Of a DNA stretch of 64,000 bases, positions 12,301-22,900 are shown in pieces (position 1 is the first letter of the stretch; each line of letters opens with the position of its first letter). A program made the position numbers and the translations under genes. Source of the stretch: Auxenochlorella pyrenoidosa (Eukaryota > Chlorophyta > Trebouxiophyceae > Chlorellales > Chlorellaceae); contig KQ482057.1 in the NCBI GenBank assembly GCA_001430745.1, forward strand, positions 482,818 to 546,817, in the 5' to 3' direction. The notes under the pieces were generated by a model. That model was not told where the DNA came from. It did no database searches and worked only from the letters and a program-made list of their open reading frames with translations.

Positions 12301-13536
12301 AAGCCGCACGCAGCTCCGCCCTGTTGTGCTCCTGCAGGCGAAGCAATATTCATAGGCGCGCCCTGTGGTCAAAAAGCACACCCTTTGTTATGCACGAGGC
12401 AAAGCTGTGGCGGGTGCAGAATGGGACGATGAAGCAGAGCATAGCTATGGCACACAATGAAGCAGGCAGGCAAAAGCAGCATGCATGCAAATGGCTGCCA
12501 GCAACTCACCGGTGCAGGCGGGTATGCAGTGGCAAACAGTTTGCACGCCGACACCCTCGCCGGCCATTCCCTACTGGCCAGGCGCTGCAGCGGCAGAGTG
12601 GCGAGGAGACGTTGGCTCAAAGTGCCTGGTGGTGCTTCGCTCTGCTCTGTTATGTTGTTCTGTTGAAGAGCACTCAACGAAGCAATCGGGCAAGATGTGC
12701 GGCCTGTACGTAATCCCTGCCATCCATGGACTGCAGAGGCACCCTACAACGTTACTGAATGCTGCCCGAGCGCAGACCGAGCAACCATCCTTGTGGCCTC
12801 CCATTATCAACCCCAAACCCACAGCCTCTTCCTGCACCCACCTGCAGCAGTGGCAGCAGGTGCTCCTGCACGCTGGCTGCGGGCATGTGCCCGGTGACGG
12901 ATACAATGGAGGTCACCGCACGCTCCCGCACCACTGTCTCGTCCACCGTGGCCAGGCTCTCCAGCGGCTGCAGCAGGAAGTGTGCGTGCTGCGGGCCGCC
13001 CACCAGTGGCACAAACTCCGCCAGCTCCTCTGCCAGAGCCAGCAGGACCTCGTCCTCGTCGTCCACGCTCTCGTTCACAAAAGGGATGAGCTCACGCCGG
13101 GTGCGCTCCTCCCCTGGAGGACACAGGTGGCAGCAGGTACAGGGCGCAGCGCATGGGTGGACATGGCGTGCCGAGGATGAATGCCTCGTGCCACTGCGCA
13201 GCAAGCCAACCTGTTGCGTGGGTGCAGTGGTTGCAGTCACCAGGCGGCAGAGTGATCATCCAGGTCTGCAGCGGCACCCGTGCTCGCTGCACCTCGCCCT
13301 TGAAGCCGGCCCTCAGCCACCTGCCGGCAAGTACGTAGCATACACTACCGTGGCTGCCAGACACCACCTTGCATGCGAGAGGAGAGCTTGCCCTGGCAGT
13401 CAACACCCAACGGGCACCCACCAAGCGCCAACGCAATTGTGGACAGCTTCTTCACCGACGCCAGGCGCTGTGCCGCATCCTGGGACCGTAGCGAATCGAT
13501 CAGCAGCGCAATGGGCGCCAGTGTAGGGTCCTCCAT
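9388..13536 (-). CDS. PP2A-A: Protein phosphatase 2A scaffold (A, PR65) subunit
   Basis: Fifteen exons: 13536-13422, 13113-12842, 12584-12510, 12331-12248, 12075-11964, 11837-11713, 11597-11521, 11394-11307, 11177-11079, 10860-10756, 10638-10519, 10382-10326, 10173-10075, 9882-9748, 9561-9388; 1737 nt, 578 aa, close to the family's usual 587-589. It starts [16 protein letters not shown], then [14 protein letters not shown], both diagnostic for PR65. Successive HEAT repeats include [31 protein letters not shown] and [10 protein letters not shown]. The product is the all-helical scaffold that joins the PP2A catalytic and regulatory B subunits in cytosol and nucleus. Three introns need GC donors (after 11964, 11713 and 10326). 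It is divergent from CUL4 over about 1 kb. The family is secure; single splice borders are inferred. Confidence 0.95.
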
Positions 13537-14548
13537 GTCGACGGGTGCGGGGCTGGCCCCCTGCCGGCGCCGTCGGTCGTGCAGCCGTGCACGTGAATTG
13601 CCTCACCGCACTAATGCTGTCCCTTGGTGAGCGCTGCAACGAGGGGTCAAGGGGGACCAGCACCAGCAGAAGCGCGGGCGGGTCGCGGTGGTGGGCGGCG
13701 GCGGGCCAGTGGCAGACACGCAACAAGAACTATGTTCGTCGGGCCTGTAGCCCGCCACCTGGGAATTCAACACGAGAGTCAGGGAGCGCAACGCGAGAGA
13801 GAAGAGAGCAACGAGACTAAACGTGAGTCGCAAGGGCACGAGTGAGAATCAACCGTTCATAACCGTTCATAAGCTGCCCTAGCCGCCCTCACACCTGCGG
13901 AAACAAGCCGCCACGACAAGTGAAGCCCCTTCAACTACGGTGGGTTAGCGGGGCGGCGTTTCTTGCAGACGTTTCTGCTTTCACGTTTCTGCAGACGACG
14001 AGGCGCGATCAGGAGTCGCACCTATTCTGCAGCCCGAAACAACTGGGGGTGCGAAGCATGCTGGGTTGTGCCGAATGCAGCTCCGATTGCAGCACAGAAG
14101 CATTTTGCCTCCATCAGATCAATCGGAAGCACCGAAAAAGCACTGGTTGCGGAGTCGCGCCTTCCTGAGCGAGGAGAAGCACACCACAGCCTCCTGTCCC
14201 ACGGAAGGGTCGATCCCAGCTCGCCGATTGCAGCGCCGGCTAAGCCCCTGCTCGGCGTCCTCTGCTGGCCCCCCGTTCTTCCCTCCGTCACCCGCCGCCA
14301 GCGCACGCCCTGCCGTCAAAGCAAGAGGTTCGCTGCCGTTCCCTGTACTTGTTGGGCTCTTTGCGAGGGTTGGGGAGGGGGGAGAGATGTTGAAGCAGCG
14401 AATCATGCAATCACATCCACGCCCCAAGCAGCTGCTTTCCAGGAGTGGTGCCTCTGCCGCCTCCGACACCGCCTTCCCTCAGGCTTTCCCCATCTGCAGG
14501 TGCCGGAGGCGGCAGGTGCCAAGGTCCACCTAACCAAAAGTCTGCGCC
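13537..14548. other. Divergent promoter region PP2A-A / CUL4
   Basis: About 1 kb with no supported coding exon. It contains a perfect tandem 10-bp repeat with MYB-like cores at 13851-13870 and presumably the 5' UTR of CUL4, possibly with a 5' UTR intron ending near 14498. Confidence 0.5.
13851..13870. promoter_or_regulatory. Tandem AACCGTTCAT repeat, MYB/MSA-like sites
   Basis: Two perfect back-to-back copies of AACCGTTCAT. The core AACCGTT (AACGGTT on the other strand) fits the MYB consensus YAACNG and the core of plant M-phase MSA elements. It lies 314 bp upstream of the PP2A-A start and 679 bp upstream of CUL4. Function is inferred from the motif only. Confidence 0.4.
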
Positions 14549-17500
14549 ATGGTGCGCAAGCTGGTGGTCAAGCTGCGCAATGCCAGCGAGCGGCCTGGAG
14601 AGGAGGCGGAGGCAAAGCAGAGCCAGCGGCTTCGCCAGCGTGACACGCTCAGGGAGGCGGTGCGTGCGATTCAGGCCAGCCGCGACACGCCCGCCACCCT
14701 AGAGGAGCTCTTCAGGTTGGGATTTTTGGGCGGGAAGCCGAGGCTGGCAGACTGCAGCCAGGCCAGCTTCAGCTTGATCCAGGCCCACTCTGCCGCACAG
14801 CCCTCTGCCTTGATGCTCACTGGAGCCCTGGAAGCACTGCCGAGTGAACCGCCTGCATGATGTTGTTCATACATCCGCCCTCTCTGCCGCGCAGCGCTGT
14901 GGAGAGTGAGGTGCAGGACAACGAAGGCGTTGCGCTGCATGTTCTGCTGGGCGACGAGTGCCAACGCAAGGCGGCCGAGGAGGTGGCGGCGCTAGCCGAC
15001 GGTGTGGCGCTCGACTCGACCACCTTCCTGCAGCACGTCGTGCGCCTGTGGGAGTCTTACTCCAGCCAACTCAGCCTCATACGGTGAGCATGCGGTGATG
15101 CTGGTGGGTGTGGCTTGCCTGTTGGCACATGGGCCTGCCTTACACCATGCATGGGCCCACCAGCTTTCCAGGCAACCTCCAAGCATGATTATCACTGATC
15201 CCCCGGCCTGTCAACCTTGTTGCAGACAAGTGTTTCTCTACCTGGACCGCGCATACGTGGTGTCTAACCCAGGCACTCTCAGCGTGTTTCAACTGGGCCT
15301 ACGCCAGCTGCGCTGCCAGTTTGAGGCGCTCCCACACGTGAGCTTGTGAAGCATGCACTGCTTGCCTTGCACAACGGCGGTATTCCGCGCTTCCTGACAT
15401 CCTGCAGTTGGCATTAGTCCTGTGTGTGTGTGGCATGTGCGGGCGCAGCGGAATGAGCGTGGATGCTGAGCTGCCTTCCATGCTCGCCCAGGGAGCTTGG
15501 TCCGCACACGTTCACGTGTCCCTCCTGACGACCATGCAGGTGCACCACCGCATTGTGGAGAGCCTGCTGCAGCTGGTGGAGGCAGAGCGTGGCGGCGAGG
15601 CGGTGAACCGCTACCTGCTCAAGCATTCAGTGGACATGCTGAGCAATCTGCGGCTGTACGAGGACGGGGTGCAGGACACGCTGCTGCAGAGCGCCAGTCA
15701 GTACTACACGCGGGAGAGCCAGGCGCTGATCAATGTTGGTGCCAGCGGGCAGGTACGAGAGCTAATGGCAGAAGTTTGCTGTGCGGCCGCCAGCGCAGGG
15801 CAGGCAGGCGCAAGAAAGCCAGATAAACTCAGCAGTTGTTGACCAGATGTAGAGAGAAAGCAGTGAGCAGCATCTGACTTGATGCCGCGGCATGGCCACA
15901 TCAATCGAGGGGTGTGCAAATGCATGACTTTCAGTTGCCTGACACCCTGCATTCTCAATGACACCATGAGTTTCCTGTCAACCATCCGTCCTTCCATCTG
16001 TGTGTGTCACCATGCAGGAACTGGAGCTGGCAGCCTACCTGCTGCACTGCGAGCGCCGCCTGGTTGAGGAGTTTGACCGCTGCGAGGCCTACCTCGGCCT
16101 GCACATGCGCAAGCCGCTGAAGGAAATCATCGACCGCTGCCTGCTGGCAACGCACCTGAACACCATTCTGGAGGGGAGCAGGAAGCTTCTGGCGGGCTGT
16201 CAAGAAGCTGACTTGGCACGGTTGTACACGTGAGGGCTATGCTACAGCTGGTTGGGCTCAATATGCAGTGCAAGGGTGCAAATTTCCAGGCTTGCTGTAG
16301 GGCACTGTATCACATGACAGCAGGAACATCTTGTGTGCGTGCACTCTGCCGAGCGGCATGTTAAACCTTGAAAGAATTGGTTCTTGGGCCCGCCTTGCAG
16401 CATGTGCGCGCGCATCGGGGCGCTGCAAGGGTTGCGCTCAGTGTTCCGGGACTACATACGCACAGCTGGCAGCGCAGTCGTCATGGACGAGCACAAGGCA
16501 AGTGGTTCCGCCAATGTGCTGTCTTGCTTGTGCTTTTGGTGTGGCATGCTGGGAGAGAGAGCGACGAAGCTGTAGGTGATTATACCTTTGCGCTAACGAG
16601 CATGTGCACTTTTCTCTGTGCCCAGCATGCCATCCAAATTCAGGTATTACACAGAGCAACGGGCTTCCATTGACTGCTGACATTTGTTCACTCCGCCCTG
16701 CAGGAGCAGGAGATGGTGCCGCGCATGCTGCAGTTTCGGCATGACATGCTGTCTGTGTTGCAGAACAGTTTTGCAGGGCATGCGGACTTCACACAAGCGC
16801 TCAAAGAGGGTGAGCGATCTTGCTGCATTACTGTAGGTGCATTGGGCTAGCCAGGTGCCGATGTCTTTGTTGCAGCACTTGCTCTCTTGTGTCTGCAGAC
16901 TTCCTCATACATGGCTGCACAGTCTGGCTAAGAACTCTTGACACTCTTGCGCAATGCAGGCTTTGAGGCATGTTTGAATTCACGTGCTGACAAGCCAGCG
17001 GAGCTCATAGCCCGCTACTTGGATAGCATCCTGCGGCGCGGCAGCAAGGCGGGGGCGCAGGAGGGCAGCTTGGAGGATGTACTGGATGCAGCGCTTTCGC
17101 TGTTCCGATACGTCCAGGTGGGGTTTCGGTGCGTGACCGCTTGCCCTCCTTGTCGTCTGCTGTCTGAACGGCAAGGTTTTGTGGCTTCTTAAGGTGTATT
17201 CTCATCAGCTGCCCTCCCACACGCGCATGCAAGGAAGCATGATGTTCAGTAAGGTGGCATCCTGCTATGGAAGACAAATCGTGAAGGGGTCACCATTCGC
17301 GACGTGATCTGCAGGGCAAGGATGTGTTTGAGGCCTTCTACAAGCGCATCCTGTCGCGTCGGCTGCTCATGGGCCGCAGCGCCAGCATGGATGCGGAAAA
17401 GCTGTGCATCTCCAAGATCAAGGCTGAGTGTGGCGCGCAGTTTACCAATCAGCTGGAGGGCATGCTCAAGGTGCGCACATTTATGTGCAAACTGCCTCGC

Positions 17501-19610
17501 CTCTGTTGGCACAATGCCTATTTTTTGCTGCTTGCTGGCCCCTGTTATGTTTGATGGCGCTGCACGCATGCTTCCCATGGTCTGCAGGACATTGAGATCT
17601 CACAGGACATCATGGCTGGCTTCAAGCAGTTTGCAGCCGCACGCCCTGGCAGCCTGGCCATGGACATGAATGTACTGGTGCTCACATCTGGCTTCTGGCC
17701 CAGCTACCGCTCCTTTGACTGCCTTCTGCCGACGGAGCTGCTCAAGGCACAGCAGGCATGCAAAAGGGGTGCATGCAACTTTGGAGCATCGTTGTCCTTC
17801 TCATGGCCTTTGTGACCAGCTGCTTGATCCATGCTATGCTCTTACCAACCAAGCATCTGCATGTGCGCTTGTATGAAGTCGTGCAACCGCGCATCCTAGA
17901 TGCGCTGTTGTGCACAGCAGCGTGTGAGTTGCATGCTGCGGCCCAACCCGAATCCCCCATCTCTGCTGACCATGCATTTGCAGGAGTTTGCCGAGTACTA
18001 CTTGTCCAAGCATGGCGGGCGCAAGCTGGCGTGGCAGAGCATCTCCAGTAACTGCGTGGTGCGGGCGCAGTTCAGCTCTGGAGTCAAGGAGCTGCAGGCC
18101 TCGTTGCTTCAGGTAAGGTGACTACACATGGTGCTGTTGCATGCATGCCCACACGCAATGTGCTATACTGCTGCTGCCATTGTTCAGTCCCTCGTCCTGA
18201 TGTGCTGGCGTAGCGCATGCAAACCAGACGTGCCGTGCCGCCTCAGAGCTGTGCAGGCTGCCTTGCCATGCCAGATCCATGTCAGTGCATTGCTCGAATC
18301 AGATCAGCCGCTTTCAACCATGCAGGCCACTATCCTGCTGCTGTTCAATGAGGCCGATGCGCTGAGTTATGCAGACATCCAGGCAGCTGTCAAACTGGAA
18401 GACAGCGAGCTGCGGCGCACGCTGGCCTCGCTCTGCCTGGCCAAGGAACGGTGAGTGCAACAGTGTTTTGTTCGCGTCATTGTTAGTCGGTCAATGATTT
18501 GCTGCGAGCAGCAGCGTTCGCCAGTGGCAACGCAGAGTCCGCAGTTTTGCATGTTGTCAGCATCGCACACACTACCCCCAGCTTTCTGCATCCATGCACG
18601 TTTCCAATGGTTGTTGCTCCTTGCCAAAGCAAGGACAACACACATGTACAATGTGCACTCAGGTTGCATGCCTTCATCTCACCCTGCTCGTCTGCTCACC
18701 CCTCTTGTCTGCTCACTGAATGCACCCTTGTTTGTTGCGATCCTTGGACAGCGTCCTTTTGAAGGAGCCGACGAACTCAGACATCGGGCAAAAGGATATG
18801 TTCAAGTTCAATGCAGGCTACACCTCGCGCATGTACCGCGTGAAGATCAATTACCTGCAAATGCAGTGAGTGGCCTTTGCCGCGCCCTGTCATGTCAGTC
18901 GTGAACTTGCTGCATGTTTGCATGAACTCAAGCTGGTCAGAACAATCGCTGCTTGCAGCATTGTTAACTTTACCACAAGACTCTCCTTTGCTAGCATCAA
19001 GACAGGGCGGTTGGCTAGCGTGCTTGTTTACAATCAAGTGCCGTCGTCAAGTGCTGCAGGGACAACGACGAGGACAGCAAGAAGACGAATGAGCAGGTGC
19101 TGCAGGACCGCTTCCACCAGATAGATGCCGCCATCGTGCGCATCATGAAGGTGATTGCTGCTCGGCATGGTTGTGCAGCAGCATGGTTGTTCTGTGCTTG
19201 TTCTGTGCATTCAACTGTGTCTTGCTTGTTTGCGTGTGCAGCCAATGCCTGCAGCACTGCAACGTGAATGCATGCACAGCAAGGACACGTGCGTAAAAGT
19301 GCTTACCAATCATCCCACCATGCTGTTTGCTGCTGGCGCAGATGCGCAAGACGCTCAGCCACAACTTGTTGCTGGGAGAGCTGGCGTCGCAGCTGCGCTT
19401 CCCTGTTGGACAGGCAAGCCAAGCCAAACTGCCTGCTCGGCCGGCTTGTATCATGTCTGCGTGCTTTGCTGCTTATGCTTGGCTACGCCTCTGTACCATC
19501 CCTGTCTCTGTCCCCTCATCCTGCAGTCTGACGTGAAGAAGCGCATCGAGTCGCTGATTGACCGCGAGTACCTGCAGCGCTGCGATGCCGGGTATGAGTA
19601 CCTGGCTTGA
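14549..19610 (+). CDS. CUL4: Cullin 4, scaffold of CRL4 ubiquitin ligases
   Basis: Sixteen exons: 14549-14715, 14895-15083, 15226-15337, 15540-15752, 16018-16229, 16401-16497, 16704-16809, 16960-17117, 17315-17470, 17588-17755, 17984-18112, 18326-18450, 18752-18865, 19060-19150, 19342-19413, 19527-19610; 2193 nt, 730 aa. Cullin signatures include [14 protein letters not shown] [21 protein letters not shown] with RLLMGRSAS, and [12 protein letters not shown]. The C-terminal winged helix holds the neddylation site IVRIMK followed by [14 protein letters not shown] and [15 protein letters not shown] [14 protein letters not shown], which point to CUL4 rather than CUL1 or CUL3. It would bind RBX1 and DDB1 and be activated by NEDD8. 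GC donors follow 16497, 17755 and 19413; at 17755 a GT donor 12 nt downstream also keeps frame but would insert four residues into a conserved loop. Confidence 0.95.
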
Positions 19611-19925
19611 TTCCTAGAAGGCCTGCTCACGTCTCGTTGGGCCGATTCTGGCAGCATGCCAGCAAGGCGCCAATATATCATCTCCAACTGTTGCTGTCCC
19701 TTCAGCAATGTAACCATGTTGGCTGCAGTATTTTGACATAGCATGCGCCCAGTGGTGCACGCTGTTGCATGGGAACAGATGCTCAGTTGCCACTCTGGTT
19801 GTGCTGCTGCATCAGCTTGCAGCGGGCAGCCTTTCTGTTTGAGGGCATGAAATTTAATGCTGCTGAATTCCATACGCAGTGTCATAGAAACGAGCACGGT
19901 GGAGTACAGGCAGATGAGGTCCAAA
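19611..19925. other. Intergenic, convergent 3' ends of CUL4 and IRE1
   Basis: 315 bp between two convergent stop codons; holds a TGTAA for CUL4. No gene seen. Confidence 0.5.
19709..19713 (+). terminator. Candidate TGTAA polyadenylation signal of CUL4
   Basis: TGTAA lies about 100 nt past the CUL4 stop codon, in the spacing expected of chlorophyte 3' UTRs. Confidence 0.45.
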
Positions 19926-22900
19926 TTACGGATTTCCATGATCGAACTTGCATGCTGGGCCAAACTTGCAACCACCTGTGCGCTCAAAGAAGCTGCAGAG
20001 AGGCTGGCCGGGGCGGATGGGCAGACCTTGGCGGTTAAGGGCCACTGCAAACTCGGGCGGATGGTTGAACCGGCAGGTTGCGCCAAACCTGAGACGGAAG
20101 GATGCCAAACGAAATTGGGATGCCATGCCAGGAGAACGTAAGCAATTGAGCACGAAGGGCATGAATGTGTATGCCTGGGCAAATGGGCCCTCACCTGCAG
20201 TGCCCCGTCTTCTGAAAGAAGTCGCAGACCGGCTGGTCTGGCCGTTGGGGGAACAGTGCAACAGTGCCTGCGCCTGCAAGCACCACGCTCACTGCAGTCA
20301 TGTGGGGCAGTCATCGAGTTCTACTAGTTACTGGCAGGCATGGCCAAAGCCAAAGAGCTTGCGTAGTGCTAACATAGAAGTCATACATAATTTTTTGTTG
20401 CACAGTAGGGTCCACACCTGGCGCAATGTCTTGCTCTGGCAGTGCCGGCTCTGCGCCCATCAAGGGAGAGGGACAAGATGTCCGAGGCAGGCGCGATGTA
20501 CTGCTGCTGCATGATGGTGTTCGTATCCCCCCTGCCGCTAATGCTGCAGTTGTGCCTGCTGCAGCTGCTGCAAAAATGGGCGAGCCAACACTCTGCGCTT
20601 GCTGCTGTTGCAAGGGCACAGCTGTCGGGCCCGTTGGTGGACAGCCCGCGTGCTGTTGCTCCCGTTGCTGCACGCTGTGAAGAACATGTTGCTCTGTCTG
20701 CTGTTGCTGTTGCTGCTGGTGGTGGTGCTCCTGCAGCTGCGCCTCTTGCCGGCCATCATTGTCGGGGCCAGCCACCAAGCCTTGCATCGCAATCGATGCC
20801 GCCAATGCTGCTGCTGCTGCCTCCCTGGCCGCCTGCAGAGCAGCATCAGCTGCCTGCAACTGCGGCAGTGTTGGCCTGGGCTCTGGTCCACCCGCGCTTG
20901 CTGGCCGGCTGTCTGGCACGTGTGGCTGGCGCACTGCTGGGGGCGCCAAAAGTTCCAACAGCTTTGCTGCCTCAACGGGAAAATATGGCTGCAGTGCAAG
21001 GGCACGACTGCACAAACCCGGTGGGGCAACGCAAGCCAAAGCGGTACAGCAGCTGTAGAAACGTACATGGGCGGTAAAGCAAATCACAGGCATGATTGCT
21101 CACCTGGAAGACAGGCTCCTGAGCACACCATTTGAGAGCAAAGTAGTAGCACGTCATCAACAAGCCCGGATATCTGTGAACATGACAAAAATGGCAAGTG
21201 CAGTACACATCGATACATGCTGAGGGCTTTCGAGCCCACTGCAGACCAACCTTCTCCCGAATGTGTACGCTCACACAGACCTGCCAGCAAAGTAGGCGAG
21301 GAAGCCGGTGGGCAGCGGTCCCAACTTCTTCTGCAATTCCACTGGCAGCTCTCTGCACAGAGGCGAAACGCGAACACTCAAGACACCAACATAACACTGC
21401 GCGAAGCGACAAACAAATGCTGCCACTGCATTTGCCAACACACGCAGTGCCCACACGTGGTGACAGTGCATATGCAGTGGTGCCATCTACGTGGCGCTTG
21501 CCTGAAGTGGTTGTGCTTGTTGCGGATCACGCGCAGCAGGTCGCGCAGGCTACTAAAGCTGTACTTGCGATATTTGCCTGAAGTCATGCCAGATGGATGG
21601 CCATTTGGCACAGTCATGTGCACCAGGATGGAAGGGAAAATCTCTTGTCACATGCAAACTGCGGTGCTGTCTTGTCTGCTTTACAAGCCAGGCTTGAGCC
21701 GTACAGCACGATCTGTGCAGGCACTTACCCAGGTTGTTGACAAGACCGCTGTCCATGGCTGCTGCCCAGCTGCCGCCAGGCCCAATGGCATCCTGTGCAC
21801 AGCACTCAAGGGCCTGGTACATGGTGCGGTCCTCCTGCAAAGCGAACAGACATATTCATTCACATCAGTTCGTGGATCCCAGACATGCCCAGCAAACTCG
21901 TCCAATAAGGTCTGTGCAGTGTGTACTGAAGAGCACTGCCAATGGAACCCCGACTCACCGCCCTGTCTTCGCCCTCAACACGATCCGACACCGCAATCAG
22001 GAAGGCGAGTCTCTGAGGGCTGGGCCACCACAGCGGGTGTGCCATCACAGAGTGTATGGGCGGCCGGAGATCCGGATCTGCAGTTTGAGGGCAGCCCACC
22101 ATCATCACTTGCAGTCCTCACATGGGCCTCCACTTCCAGCACTCACACACAACACAAGCAGTGCACCCTTCCATGGCATGCAAGCAACAAGCGCACCGCT
22201 TGGCTCGCAGCAGCCACGGATGACGTTCACAGCTTCTGGCATGTGCTGCACATGCTTCAGGTTGAGCCGGCGCTGCAGGATGTTGGCATCTCGCTCATAG
22301 AGCTCGCCAAACGGGTGGTGCCCCCCAGTCAGGCAGAAGTGCAGCAGCAGACCGAAGGAGAAGACATCCACTGCAGGGCATATTGAGGATGAGTAGGAGG
22401 TTAGTTGAGAATAGAGGAGGAATGCAGCAAACACCCGTTGTGCCGAGGAATGATGGGCACAAGCACACACAGTATAAGCTCACCCGAGTTGGTCTGCCGT
22501 GCGCTGCCACCGCTGCGGCTGATCAGCTGCTCTGGCGCCTGCCAGCCGCTGCTGCCACCAGAGCCGACCGACTCAAAGCTAATCTGCTCTGGAATCAGAC
22601 GCTTGCTGAGGCCCATATCAGACAGCTTGGCCCTGCAAGCAGCAGGCAGAGAGGGCAACATGGCGTGGGCATATGCACTTCTAAGCTGCATCCCGGGGAA
22701 GGTGGGAAGGANNNNNNNNNNNNNNNNNNNNNNNNNNNNNNNNNNNNNNNNNNNNNNNNNNNNNNNNNNNNNNNNNNNNNNNNNNNNNNNNNNNNNNNNN
22801 NNNNNNNNNNNNNNNNNNNNNNNNNNNNNNNNNNNNNNNNNNNNNNNNNNNNNNNNNNNNNNNNNNNNNNNNNNNNNNNNNNNNNNNNNNNNNNNNNNNN

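Noticed and set aside
19926..20279. The two CCCH fingers as a separate small zinc-finger gene
   Set aside because: The finger exons lack their own credible start, and the splice from the IRE1 linker exon (donor after 20418, acceptor before 20273) is in phase without stops, with the full model divisible by three.
21217..22386. Long plus-strand frame of 389 codons
   Set aside because: It is antisense to five IRE1 exons encoding kinase and RNase motifs and has no family signature.
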